The notes under the pieces were generated by a model that ran no database searches, was not told the DNA's origin, and saw only the letters and a program-made list of their open reading frames with translations. Source: Microbacterium sp. LWH13-1.2 (GTDB lineage: Bacteria; Actinomycetota; Actinomycetes; Actinomycetales; Microbacteriaceae). Taken from it: DNA of 64,000 bases. The stretch lies in the NCBI RefSeq assembly GCF_038397735.1, contig NZ_CP151635.1, positions 3,534,001-3,598,000 on the forward strand, read 5' to 3'. Position 1 is the stretch's first letter. Each line of letters begins with the position of its first letter. Positions 33,213 to 42,165 of the stretch are shown piece after piece. The position numbers and the translations under genes are program-made.

Positions 33213-34414
33213 GTAAGACGCCGGATTGGACTCAGATGCCGTTTTGGTCGCTGTACAAGCGAGGCAAGAAGGTTGGATATCCGACAGAAGAACTGCTATC
33301 TGTCTATCGGGACCATGGTGTGATTCGGAAGTCCGATCGCGACGACAACTGGAATCGCCCAGGCGAGGACATGTCTGCGTACCAGCTTGTGGAACCAGGT
33401 GACCTCGTACTCAACAAGATGAAGACCTGGCAGGGATCGCTAGGGGTCTCTGCGTACCGAGGAATTGTCTCTCCCGCCTACTTCGTCTACAAGCCGCAGA
33501 CAAATCACAACTCGCGGTTCATGCATTATGCACTGCGCTCAGACCACTACATCAAGTTCTACGCGAGCATCTCGAAAGGTGTGCGCCCGAACCAGTGGGA
33601 TCTTCAGCCTGAACAACTCGATGTCATGAGCGTCAACTTGCCCGATCTCCCGAGTCAACAACGCATCGCCGACTACCTCGACCGCGAGACCGGCGAGATC
33701 GACGCGATGATCAAGAAGATGGACGAGCTGTCGAGGCAGCTAGAGGTGCGGCGTGATGCGGTGTGGGGTACGGAATTCGAGGCTGCAATCGAAGCCGGCT
33801 CCGCTGTAAGGCTTAGCTTGCTGATTGACTCGATTGCTGACGGTCCGTTCGGATCGTCGCTTACCTCGTCTCACTATTCAGAAGATGGCGCAAGAGTCAT
33901 CCGCTTGGGAAACCTTGGGATTAACGCCTTTCGTGATGACGATAAGGCATTCATTCCTCTTGCATATGCGGAAAAGCTCAGTTCTCACACAGTCATTCCT
34001 GGAGACGTTGTAGTCGCCGGCCTAGGTGACGAGCGTATGCCCCTCGGTCGGGCAGCTGTTCTTCCCGACATTGGCCCAGCGATCGTTAAGGCTGACTGCT
34101 ACCGCGTTCGCCCGAACGAGTTGGTGAGATCAAGTTACTTGGCTTGGGCGCTATCCGCGCCGCAGTCCCGAGACCAGTTCAAGCTTCTCTCCCGAGGAAC
34201 AACTCGCGCCCGGTTGAACACCAAGGTCGTTCAAGAAGTTCGGTTGCCTCTAATCTCGGCTGAACAACAAGACCAGCTCGTCGAACGCCAGGCCCTGTTG
34301 ACCAGCAAGATCGATGCGATGCTGGCCAAGGTTGCCGCACTCAAATCCCTTCTCACCGAACGCCGTGCGGCACTCATCACTGATGTCGTCACCGGTCGAA
34401 AGGAAGTGGCATGA
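33209..34414 (+). CDS. hsdS: Type I restriction-modification system, specificity subunit S
   Basis: 401 residues. Two target-recognition domains (about 1-165 and 205-350), each followed by a conserved helical spacer: LPSQQRIADYLDRETGEID and ISAEQQDQLVERQALLTSKI, the dimer-like coiled coils with methylase contacts. The DNA motif recognised cannot be predicted. The base composition is visibly lower in GC than in hsdM/hsdR, as usual for frequently exchanged S genes. Overlaps both neighbours by 4 nt. Confidence 0.94.
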   Translation: MSKTPDWTQMPFWSLYKRGKKVGYPTEELLSVYRDHGVIRKSDRDDNWNRPGEDMSAYQLVEPGDLVLNKMKTWQGSLGVSAYRGIVSPAYFVYKPQTNHNSRFMHYALRSDHYIKFYASISKGVRPNQWDLQPEQLDVMSVNLPDLPSQQRIADYLDRETGEIDAMIKKMDELSRQLEVRRDAVWGTEFEAAIEAGSAVRLSLLIDSIADGPFGSSLTSSHYSEDGARVIRLGNLGINAFRDDDKAFIPLAYAEKLSSHTVIPGDVVVAGLGDERMPLGRAAVLPDIGPAIVKADCYRVRPNELVRSSYLAWALSAPQSRDQFKLLSRGTTRARLNTKVVQEVRLPLISAEQQDQLVERQALLTSKIDAMLAKVAALKSLLTERRAALITDVVTGRKEVA

Positions 34415-37400
34415 CCCACCACCAGATTCTCGAGCACGAGTTCGAGTCAAATCTCTGCGATGAACTGGCCGAGCGCGGCTGGCTCTATGAGAACGTCGGC
34501 GATCCGAACGTCGTCGGCTGGGACATCGCCCGGGCAATGGTGCCAGCTGATGTGCTGCACTGGCTCGCGACCCAGTACCCGGACGAGTACGAGAAGGCGG
34601 TGCCCTCGGACCTCACCAACGGTGCGCTGGACCTCGCGCGGCGCAAATTGCTCGACCACGTCATCAAAGAACTGGGCAAGATCACGAAGATGGACCCGAT
34701 CACCGGGCACCCTGTTGGTGGCCTGCTCGGTGTGTTGCGTCGCGGCTTCAAGTTCGCGCAGATCGGACGCCCGGCGGCGAGCTTCGGCCCGTTGATGGAG
34801 TTCCCTCCGGAGAATCCGAATCTGCTCAGCGTCATCGAGCAGTCGGATGCCGTGCGTCTGCGAGTGCTGCGTCAGGTGCGTTTTGATACGCAGACCAACG
34901 AGACCATCGACGTCGTGCTGTGCGCCAACGGTCTGCCGGTGGCCACGCTCGAACTGAAGACCGACAACACGCAGACCGTCAATCATGCGATCACCCAGTA
35001 CAAGAATGACCGCGTGCCCGGACCGACCCGCGCACTACTGCAGCCGGGGCGCGCGCTCGTGCACTTCGCGGTATCGAATGACCTCGTGTACATGACCACC
35101 AAGCTGCAGGGCGCGGACACGTTCTTCCTGCCGTTCAACCAGGGTACAGACGGCCACGCGGGCAACCCAGCCTCGGAGACCGGCTCGGCGAGCAACTACC
35201 TGTGGCGAGAAATTCTCGCCCGCCCGACGTTCATGCGCATCATGAAGAACTTCGCGCTGTTCGAGCCAAACCGTTCGAAGAAGGGTGACGGGCGTCTGGT
35301 CTTCCCGCGCTTCCATCAGCTGCGCGCTGTCGAGCGCGTCGTCGCTGACATCGAGCAGCAGGGCGCCGGCGGACGATACTTGATCTGGCATTCGGCCGGA
35401 TCCGGCAAGACAAAGACCATCGCCTGGCTCAGCCACCGCCTGATCCGCCACGTCGGCATAGATGCCCAGTCGACGTTCGACTCGGTCATCGTCGTCACCG
35501 ACCGCACCGTGCTCGATGAGAACGTGCGCGACGACATGAACCTCGTGCAGTCCAGTGCGGGCCTGGTCGTCAACATCGGGGACGCGTCTGGCGCGAAGTC
35601 TGCGCAGGTCAAAGATGCGCTGCTCGAGGGCAACCACATCATCACCTGCACCTTGCAGACCTTCCCGCACGTGATGAACCTGATCGAAGACACCGCTGAT
35701 CTGCACGGCCGTCGCTGGGCCGTCGTCGCTGACGAGGCGCACTCCTCGCAATCCGGCTCGACGGCCCGCGCGCTCAAAGGCCTGCTCGTCGATCTCGACC
35801 TCGACCCGAACGAAGAGCTCAGCGCCGATGACCTCTTGGCTGCTAGGGACTCTGCGATCGCGGCGAGCTCGAACATCACTTTCATCGCCCTGACCGCCAC
35901 GCCGAAGGCGAAGACTCTGCGACTGTTCGGAGCCCAGGTGCCTGGGGAGGAACGCTGGGAGGCGTTCGACACCTACACGATGGCGCAGGCGATCGAAGAG
36001 CAGTTCATCCTCGATGTGCTGACGAACTACTCGACCTACGACATGTTCCTGCGGGTGAAGAACACCCTCGACGCAGAAAAAGAAGACACCGAGGTTGAGA
36101 CCGGGCGCGCGGTGAAGGAGATCGTGCGCTTCACACGGCTGCACCCCACCGCGATCGCACAGAAGGTACAGGTCGTCGTTGAGCACTTCCGCCGCAACGT
36201 CGCCCACATGCTGAACGGTCAGGCCCGCGCCATGGTCGTCACCTCGGGGCGTAAGGAAGCAGTCCTGTGGTCGGAGAAGATGAACGCCTACATCGCTGAC
36301 AAGGGCTACACCGGGCTCGAGACCCTCGTCGCGTTCTCCGGCTCTGTCAAGAACGATGCCGGCGAAGAAGTCACCGAAGTCTCGATGAACGCGCTGAGCG
36401 ACGTCGCGCGAGCCTTCCGCGAAGAAGACGACTATAAGGTGTTGATTGTCGCGAACAAGTTCCAGACAGGTTTCGACGAGCCTCGCCTCATGGCGATGTA
36501 TGTCGACAAGGTCCTCAGTGACATCGCCACGGTGCAGACGCTGTCGCGCTTGAACCGCATGTATCCGGGCAAGTCTGCTCCGATGGTCGTGGATTTCGTC
36601 AATTCACCTGAGGACATTCAGAAGGACTTTGCCCGGTACTACACCGACGCGCACGTCGAGGGTGAAGTCGATGCGAACGCTCTGTACGAGCTCGCCGAGC
36701 GCTTGGATGCGGTGGGTCTCTACACCGAGGCCCAGATGCGCGCTGTTGCTCATGCTTACATGGAAGAACTCGGGGGCGAGGCGATCCAGGCCGCGCTCGG
36801 ACCGATCAAGTTCGCCTGGAGCCAAGGGCTGCGGCAGGCGCGTCTCTCCAAAGACAAGGTCCGCACCGAGGAGCTGAAGCAGTTTCGCTCGGACGCGATC
36901 AGCTACCGCAACGCCTGGCAGTTCCTCTCGCAGATCGTCGACTACGACGACGAGGATCTCCGCCTGCGCGCGGTGCTCATGACGCTGCTCGCCCGCAACC
37001 TGCATCTGACGCCCGAGGAGTACGACAGCAGCTACATGGACGGTGTGCAGCTCGGGGGAGTGAAGCTCGTCCCTGACAAGGTGAACGCCGACTTCCGAGT
37101 GGACTACATCACCGACAGCGGTATCGCCATCGAGCTGCCAAAGTTCACCACCGAGCCCGGCGGGGTCGGCTCGAAGGCCCGGGGTCCTCTCGACGAGGCG
37201 ATCAAAACGGTCAACGAGCTCTTCAGCGACAAGGGCATCGACGCGGACCCTGGCAGCATCGCCGGTTTCATCACCGCGTACTGGGGGTTCCTCGACGCGG
37301 ACGACGAAGCCGTGGCCATGGCCAAAAGCAACAGCGTCGAGCAGTTGAAAGGTTCGACGAAGTTCTCTGACGCCAGCGACTATGCGATGTTCCAGGCATT

Positions 37401-37554
37401 CCAGAACACTGATGAGATCAAGAAGGCGCTCGCTGATCCCGAGGTGCTTGCCGCGCTGCTCGCCATCACCGCTGAGAAGATGCACGGAGAGCATCACACC
37501 GCCGCCGATGACGACGCCAAGCCGGATCGAGATAAGGCCAACGATGATGGCTGA
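34411..37554 (+). CDS. hsdR: Type I restriction-modification system, endonuclease/translocase subunit R
   Basis: 1047 residues. The N-terminal PD-(D/E)xK nuclease core is at about 160-180 (NETIDVVLCANGLPVATLEL with the E-x-K). The SF2 translocase follows: Walker A WHSAGSGKTKT near 326, DEAHSS near 439, motif III FIALTATPK, later motifs FQTGFDEPRLMAMYVDK and QTLSRLNRMYPGK. A helical C-terminal domain joins the M2S core. It cleaves unmodified DNA after ATP-driven translocation. The stop overlaps the start of a XRE gene. Confidence 0.96.
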   Translation: MTHHQILEHEFESNLCDELAERGWLYENVGDPNVVGWDIARAMVPADVLHWLATQYPDEYEKAVPSDLTNGALDLARRKLLDHVIKELGKITKMDPITGHPVGGLLGVLRRGFKFAQIGRPAASFGPLMEFPPENPNLLSVIEQSDAVRLRVLRQVRFDTQTNETIDVVLCANGLPVATLELKTDNTQTVNHAITQYKNDRVPGPTRALLQPGRALVHFAVSNDLVYMTTKLQGADTFFLPFNQGTDGHAGNPASETGSASNYLWREILARPTFMRIMKNFALFEPNRSKKGDGRLVFPRFHQLRAVERVVADIEQQGAGGRYLIWHSAGSGKTKTIAWLSHRLIRHVGIDAQSTFDSVIVVTDRTVLDENVRDDMNLVQSSAGLVVNIGDASGAKSAQVKDALLEGNHIITCTLQTFPHVMNLIEDTADLHGRRWAVVADEAHSSQSGSTARALKGLLVDLDLDPNEELSADDLLAARDSAIAASSNITFIALTATPKAKTLRLFGAQVPGEERWEAFDTYTMAQAIEEQFILDVLTNYSTYDMFLRVKNTLDAEKEDTEVETGRAVKEIVRFTRLHPTAIAQKVQVVVEHFRRNVAHMLNGQARAMVVTSGRKEAVLWSEKMNAYIADKGYTGLETLVAFSGSVKNDAGEEVTEVSMNALSDVARAFREEDDYKVLIVANKFQTGFDEPRLMAMYVDKVLSDIATVQTLSRLNRMYPGKSAPMVVDFVNSPEDIQKDFARYYTDAHVEGEVDANALYELAERLDAVGLYTEAQMRAVAHAYMEELGGEAIQAALGPIKFAWSQGLRQARLSKDKVRTEELKQFRSDAISYRNAWQFLSQIVDYDDEDLRLRAVLMTLLARNLHLTPEEYDSSYMDGVQLGGVKLVPDKVNADFRVDYITDSGIAIELPKFTTEPGGVGSKARGPLDEAIKTVNELFSDKGIDADPGSIAGFITAYWGFLDADDEAVAMAKSNSVEQLKGSTKFSDASDYAMFQAFQNTDEIKKALADPEVLAALLAITAEKMHGEHHTAADDDAKPDRDKANDDG

Positions 37555-37765
37555 TCAGCGTGCTGTCATGATCGAGATCGCACAGCGTGTTCGCGAAGCT
37601 CGTTTGGCGGTGCAGTTGAGTCAAAGTGAGCTCGCGGACCGCGCTGAGGTCTCGAGGCCATCTGTGGCCCGCGTGGAGCGCGGCGATGACGTCAACACGG
37701 CGACCCTCGGCAAGATAGTTACGACCCTGGGGCTAGTGCTCCAAGTGAAAGACCAGGCTGACTAG
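37544..37765 (+). CDS. XRE-family helix-turn-helix regulator
   Basis: 73 residues, start ATG 37544 (AAGG 6 nt upstream), overlapping the end of hsdR by 11 nt. HTH motif: VQLSQSELADRAEVSRPSVA, then RVERGDDVNTATLGKIV, like HipB or shufflon-type Cro/C1 proteins. Being coupled to the hsd genes, it probably times restriction (a C-protein-like role), but that is inference. ATG 37547 is equally possible. Confidence 0.82.
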   Translation: MMADQRAVMIEIAQRVREARLAVQLSQSELADRAEVSRPSVARVERGDDVNTATLGKIVTTLGLVLQVKDQAD

Positions 37766-38223
37766 AGATCGTGACCGCGCATCCGCGTCAGCAGTGTTAC
37801 CACGTTCTGCAACGTTTGATCCCCGCCCCAGTGGTCAGCATGCGCGCCCCAACGTCACATCCCACGGACGGTCGGTCCGCGCATCGAATCCTTCTGTGAA
37901 GGCACGACGCAAATCCGGCGCGTCGATTCAAGAACGAGAGTGAGAAACCGCCCGCGGTGCGGCGGAAACCGTCAAGGCCGTCGCAGCATCGGGAACGAAG
38001 ATGCGACAGAAATAGGAGACCGACGCTCCGAGCGGGAAGCTCCGCCTGACTCCGGCCTATGGCGCCTGCGGTTTCGCTGTCGAGCGAGCCGCGTGTGCTT
38101 GTCTCGCTGACGCCGAGCGCTCGCACTGAGAGCTTCGGTCTTTCGTTCAAGTCGACACGAACGCCAGCGCACGCGGCCACATGTGGGACACCCGTATTCT
38201 GGTCTCGCCTGAGAGGAGAATCA
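37766..38223. other. Intergenic stretch between restriction system and three-gene membrane set
   Basis: 458 bp without a convincing gene. GC-rich, with short hairpins. A -10-like TATTCT and AGGAG at the right end probably serve the gene at 38224. Long enough to hold a small RNA, but I see no recognised family. Confidence 0.45.
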
Positions 38224-39216
38224 ATGGCGACAATTCAGAAGACTGTTCGCTTCTACGACACCGTTCTCATCGACGAGAAGGACGTTCGCAAGAGCGTGGA
38301 ACCGGACTTCTGGTCCTCGGTGATCGATGCCTTCGCGACGTGGGACTTGAAAGCGCGCAGCGGGAAGGTCTTCGAGGTCGACTACTTCGTTCGGTCTGTT
38401 TCGCCGATGAGGCCGGCACTACCTCACCTGCAAATCGAGCGCATCCGGGATCTCGCTGAACAGCTCAATCGCTCCAACCTCGCCAACGGCGATGTCGAGC
38501 CGCTGGACTTCGATGATCCCGACGATCGAGTCTCGGAGCCTACGTTCGTCGTGCCCTTTGGTGCACACGGCCGGGTGGCGGTGATGAGTCCGGCAGTGCA
38601 GGGAACTCGTTCCGAGACAATCTCGCGCTGGCTCACCCTTGTGCTCGGGCTGGTGGCCAAAGGGTATTCGCTGGAGCTAGTCCCAGTCGTCGATCCGGAT
38701 GTCCTCAAGAAAATCATGGATGCCGAGGGCGCGGTCATGCTCGAGGTTCACGTGGACGCGGGGGTGGCAGTTCCAGCAACTGGGGGCGGGCCGGTGGGTG
38801 ATGCTTTCCGCAACGCACAGCATCAGTCACTCGATGAAGCTCGCATGGTGTTCCGTTGGTCTCTCGATCGCTCGGGCGGAACCAAGCCGGTTCGAGATGC
38901 ACTTCGAAAAGGCGCGCTCTGGGTAGTGCGCAACACCTTTAGTTCGAACGCGAAGGTCAAGCTCGCAGACATCGACAACGAAGGTCGGTTGGTTCGCGAC
39001 GAGGCGCGCAGTATCTTCAAGGATAGGATCACGAAGAACGTCACGTTTCAGACTGCCGCCGGACAGCGAGCTACCGACGAGGCCATCCTTACGGCTGTAG
39101 GCAAGGCGATCACGGAATTCACTCGAGGCGGCTCAACCATCGGCCTTCAAGCAGCAGGCACCACCGGTACTGCGAGGATCTCCATCGAGCGCGGCAAGGA
39201 CGGCGACGGGCGCTAG
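38224..39216 (+). CDS. Unrecognised soluble protein, first gene of a three-gene set
   Basis: 330 residues from ATG 38224, with AGGAGAA upstream. N-terminus MATIQKTVRFYDTVLIDEKD, then WSSVIDAFATWDLKARSGKV, a central beta-rich part (EPTFVVPFGAHGRVAVMSP), and a helical C-terminal half (GGTKPVRDALRKGALWVVRN; VKLADIDNEGRLVRDEA). No signal peptide, membrane segment or known catalytic motif. It resembles the style of DUF6731-like unknowns but I am not certain. The two following genes run in the same direction with small gaps (46 and 57 nt). Confidence 0.7.
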   Translation: MATIQKTVRFYDTVLIDEKDVRKSVEPDFWSSVIDAFATWDLKARSGKVFEVDYFVRSVSPMRPALPHLQIERIRDLAEQLNRSNLANGDVEPLDFDDPDDRVSEPTFVVPFGAHGRVAVMSPAVQGTRSETISRWLTLVLGLVAKGYSLELVPVVDPDVLKKIMDAEGAVMLEVHVDAGVAVPATGGGPVGDAFRNAQHQSLDEARMVFRWSLDRSGGTKPVRDALRKGALWVVRNTFSSNAKVKLADIDNEGRLVRDEARSIFKDRITKNVTFQTAAGQRATDEAILTAVGKAITEFTRGGSTIGLQAAGTTGTARISIERGKDGDGR

Positions 39217-39262
39217 TGTCCTACCTCCGGCGTAGTCTCGGTCTCTTCAGAAGGAGTGGATC

Positions 39263-39835
39263 GTGAAGTTGCTCAGAACCATCGGCGGCTGGTTCGCCAA
39301 CTACCCGTTGTTCGTCAGCATGCTCATCATCGGTCTCGTGATTGCGCACTTCGCTGCTTCCCAGCGGTGGCCCGTTCTCAACGTCTCGGCGGCCTTGGCC
39401 GTGACCTCGGCCGGAGACGTTAAAGGTACGCTGACGGCGTTAGCACTAGGCGTCGCGGGCGTAAGTGCAATGGTCGGTGGCTTCGCCGGAGTAGTCGTCG
39501 TGTTCGGTCTTGGAAGCGAGAACGACCGGTTCCGCCTTCTGCGGCGCAAGGGGTCGCGTCGACTGCGCGCGAATTGGGTATCCGTTGTCCTGAGTTCCTT
39601 CACCGGCGCGTTTGGAGCGCTCGTGGCGGCGGTGATCGTGGTTGGGTTCGGCGCCGAGCCCGGTATGTGGGTGCTGGAGGCATGTCTCCTGGTAACCGCG
39701 CATGCCGCGGTTCGGCTAACGTGTCTCCTGGCAGGCCTCGCTGGCATCGTCGATGCGGAGGACGATGACCATGCTCGCAATACCAACACGGTGCCGACTA
39801 CCGATCTCATTGGGGATGCGCCCCCGCCCCGGTAG
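39263..39835 (+). CDS. Unrecognised multi-pass membrane protein, second gene of the set
   Basis: 190 residues, GTG start with GAAGGAG upstream. Four to five predicted helices (LFVSMLIIGLVIAHFAA, LALGVAGVSAMVGGFAGVVV, SFTGAFGALVAAVIVVGF, MWVLEACLLVTAHAAVRLTC) with a basic cytoplasmic loop (RFRLLRRKGSRRLRANW). The tail (DAEDDDHARNTNTV) is hydrophilic. No recognised family. Possible effector (membrane disruption) if the set is a defence system. Confidence 0.7.
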   Translation: MKLLRTIGGWFANYPLFVSMLIIGLVIAHFAASQRWPVLNVSAALAVTSAGDVKGTLTALALGVAGVSAMVGGFAGVVVVFGLGSENDRFRLLRRKGSRRLRANWVSVVLSSFTGAFGALVAAVIVVGFGAEPGMWVLEACLLVTAHAAVRLTCLLAGLAGIVDAEDDDHARNTNTVPTTDLIGDAPPPR

Positions 39836-39892
39836 GCGTACATTTCGTGCGTGCCGCATCAGTTGCGGTTTCGCCGCCAGTATTCTGAGCGG

Positions 39893-41053
39893 GTGAACGC
39901 GGAACCAAACCCTCCTACTGCCTGGTACGACCGACCCCTGGTGTCGAACGTGCTAGGCGGAGCGGTCGTCGGTTTTCTGGTCTGGTTTGTCCCGTGGCTG
40001 ATTTCAGAGTCCACGAAGGCGAGGGTCTCACTCTTGGCCTACGTCTCGGTCGGGGTTGGCGGACTCATCTTGGGTTCGGTGCTGATTCCCGTGTGGCGCC
40101 GCGCCACCTGGGTGAAGCTGCAGACGTTCTTTAAGTGGGCATCGGCAATTAGACCCGTCACTGCGCGTAAGCGGCAATCGCTGATCGACTCCGGTTACTC
40201 CAAACGGCAGATGGAACTGATCAAAGCGCGCGAGGACTCGAAGCAACCCCGTTGGAATGTCCGGGCGGAGGATCATCTGCCCGGCGACCCAGCCTTGCAT
40301 TGGCTCCGCAACCAGGGCTACGAGGTGGCGGATGTCGAAATCACGACCGATCCAGCCGAGTTCATCCTGGGCGGAGAAGTATTCTTCGCCGGTGTGTTCG
40401 GAAGCCTTACCGGCAAGCCCTTCCAAGGCTCGCCCACGGAGAAGGGACTTCGCGACGGGGTCACCTTTCACGTGAGCTGGTGGGATCAGAGCGGTCTTAA
40501 GTATGAGCGGGATTTGTTCGAGGCTCCGAAAGAAGTTTGGGGACACCAGATCCGCGCGGTCGTGCTTGCGCATGAGAAGGCCCTCAGAGACAAGGACACC
40601 GAAGTCAAGAAACTTCGAGAGCAAATCGCTAGCGCTGCGGCCGCGAACGAAACCAAGAGTCAACAGGGCAAAGACTTGGTGGAGAAGATTCTGAATAGCC
40701 CGACAAAGCCCCCACTGCCGTTGCCTCGTTGGATGATCGCGCCCGCCCCGTCGGGGAAGAGGGGCGAGTACGTGCTCCGTAACTCCGTACCTAGAAGCGT
40801 GGCAAAAGAGGTCCGACTCGAGGCTGAGGCAGAGTTCAAGATCATCAGTGCCGGTCATTGGAAGGATCTTTCGGGCACCGAGGAGAAGGGTGCGGTTGGC
40901 GAGTTCGTCGGCGTCTTCACGTCTCAGGGCGAGACATTTGGTGTTCGATTCCTGGTCGGATGGTACGACGAGCACGCGAAGTACAAGACTCGTTCGCTCT
41001 TTCTCGGTGGACCGAATGAGACCAGTAAACTCGTGGATCCGATCTCGATCTAG
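39893..41053 (+). CDS. Unrecognised membrane protein with duplicated beta domain, third gene of the set
   Basis: About 386 residues from GTG 39893, where TATTCT at 39881-39886 lies 6 nt upstream (leaderless type); GTG 39851 is in frame too. Two helices at residues 18-37 and 47-65, a basic linker, then two similar domains separated by a coiled coil (REQIASAAAANETKSQQG). The first is about 134-212 (LRN, AEF, GVTFHVSWWD, LKYERDLFEAP) and the second about 292-386 (LRN, AEF, GVRFLVGWYDE, AKYKTRSLFLGGP). The repeated pattern suggests a beta-sandwich sensor facing the cytoplasm. Family not recognised. Confidence 0.7.
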   Translation: MNAEPNPPTAWYDRPLVSNVLGGAVVGFLVWFVPWLISESTKARVSLLAYVSVGVGGLILGSVLIPVWRRATWVKLQTFFKWASAIRPVTARKRQSLIDSGYSKRQMELIKAREDSKQPRWNVRAEDHLPGDPALHWLRNQGYEVADVEITTDPAEFILGGEVFFAGVFGSLTGKPFQGSPTEKGLRDGVTFHVSWWDQSGLKYERDLFEAPKEVWGHQIRAVVLAHEKALRDKDTEVKKLREQIASAAAANETKSQQGKDLVEKILNSPTKPPLPLPRWMIAPAPSGKRGEYVLRNSVPRSVAKEVRLEAEAEFKIISAGHWKDLSGTEEKGAVGEFVGVFTSQGETFGVRFLVGWYDEHAKYKTRSLFLGGPNETSKLVDPISI

Positions 41054-41120
41054 GCTGCGCGCCGAGGGGTCGCGGGGTGATACCGCCGGGTATGCGACTC
41101 CGCTCCGCTCGCCGCTGAAA

Positions 41121-41140
41121 AAGGCCGGTGGCCTGCTGCT
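41121..41140 (-). terminator. Terminator-like hairpin with T-run (minus strand)
   Basis: Read on the minus strand: AGGCC-ACC-GGCCT followed by TTTT. The stem is short (5 bp). It lies downstream of the decayed gene at 41162. Confidence 0.45.
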
Positions 41141-41161
41141 GGAGGCGCGATCCGCCGGTTG

Positions 41162-41687
41162 TCATCTACGCTTGCGAAACAGGGCGAGAACAGCCAGCCA
41201 CTCCTGCACCTGCTGCTCGACCTCTTGGACGAGACAGCAAGGTGGCTCGCGGACCGACGCCGATCATGTCGGAGAGAACGGCGTCCTTCTGCGCTCGAAG
41301 CACGTCGTCGAATTCTTCGTCGATGATCGCGCGATAGTCGGTGATCTCGTAGATGGTCTGCTGCATCACGACCTGAGCCGTGATTCCTGCCACTCCGGCG
41401 GTCATGGCGGAGTTGGTGAGCATCGCTCCGGGGTTTTCAAGAACTGCAGATTCTTCGAACTGCCCGTTCGGTGCTCGAAGGATCGCATGCAGGTCTTTCG
41501 TCGTCGAGTTAATCACCATCGCGAGGAGCTTCGCCCCCTGCTACGAGTCCTCGGTCAGCTTCATCCACCGGCCCGAGTTCGCAGCGATCTCAGAACCAGC
41601 CTTGACCATTGCTGCACCACCGCCGAACACCGCGCCGAGACGAGGAAGGTCCAGCTCGCGGGACTCGAGCCGATGCGTGCCAAGCAA
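41162..41687 (-). pseudogene. Decayed gene with in-frame stop and frameshift
   Basis: The minus-strand reading ESRELDLPRLGAVFGGGAA, GSEIAANSGRWMKLTEDS is interrupted by a TAG (41541-41543), then continues in frame as QGAKLLAMVINSTTKDLHAI and MQQTIYEITDYRAIIDEEFD, DVLRAQKDAVLSDMIGVG. A second frame later gives EQQVQEWLAVLALFRKRR-stop. This looks like one former gene broken by a nonsense change and a frameshift near 41215-41260. Family unknown; the style resembles phage- or island-associated proteins. Confidence 0.65.
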
Positions 41688-42065
41688 CCTGTCGACCGAC
41701 GACGACGGCCCGATCAACGCGAGTCCAGGCGATTCATCGTCTCAAGCGCTAACGCATACGAGGAGAAGTTCCGGATATCGAGTTCCGGGCTGTTCATCCC
41801 CTACATCTCAGCGCCCGTCAACCTCGCGGAGAGCCTCATGATCGTTACAGTTGGGCTGAACGACGGGCAGGACACCCGCAAACGCGATCAGCGACTGGCG
41901 AGTGTCGAGCGCCTGCTGAGCAAGTACAGCTTGGTTTCGAGCGTGCGCGTGCTTCCGTCGGCCGTTCCCTTTCGCGGTCTCTAGTGAGCGCGTGATCGGG
42001 CGAACGGGATCGGCGTGAGGGTACGACGCGATCCTGCAGCAAAGGGCTCCTCGCTCTCCGAGTGA
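41688..42065. other. Degenerate stretch inside the island
   Basis: No convincing long gene. One frame at 41838-41984 (MIVTVGLNDGQDTRKRDQRL..., 48 residues, GGAG 7 nt upstream) is possible but has no recognised relative. The rest looks like remnant sequence between the decayed gene and the duplicated metallophosphoesterase end. Confidence 0.45.
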
Positions 42066-42152
42066 GTCAGTCGCGCCCGCCAGCGAATCCCCCGCCCGGC
42101 ACTCCTTCTCCCGGCCTTGTCCGCCGCAACCGGCTCCCAACATCCGCCCCGA
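42066..42152 (-). pseudogene. Remnant duplicate of the metallophosphoesterase 3' end
   Basis: On the minus strand one frame reads EPVAADKAGRRSAGRGIRW, matching EPVAAEEAGRRIAGRGISW at the end of the intact phosphoesterase at 48931-49833. The DNA also aligns along about 85 bp with imperfect identity. Both copies are in the same orientation, 6.9 kb apart, so they flank 42.2-48.9 kb as a degenerate direct repeat. Confidence 0.65.
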
Positions 42153-42165
42153 CTGAAGGTCGCGG

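Noticed and set aside
37766..38223. Possible retron or other structured RNA in the 458-bp gap
   Set aside because: No reverse transcriptase gene nearby and no repeated stem features beyond what GC-rich sequence gives by chance.
40848..41984. Long plus-strand open frame running from the membrane protein into the degenerate stretch
   Set aside because: Overlaps the real third gene in another frame and its composition is not protein-like over most of its length.
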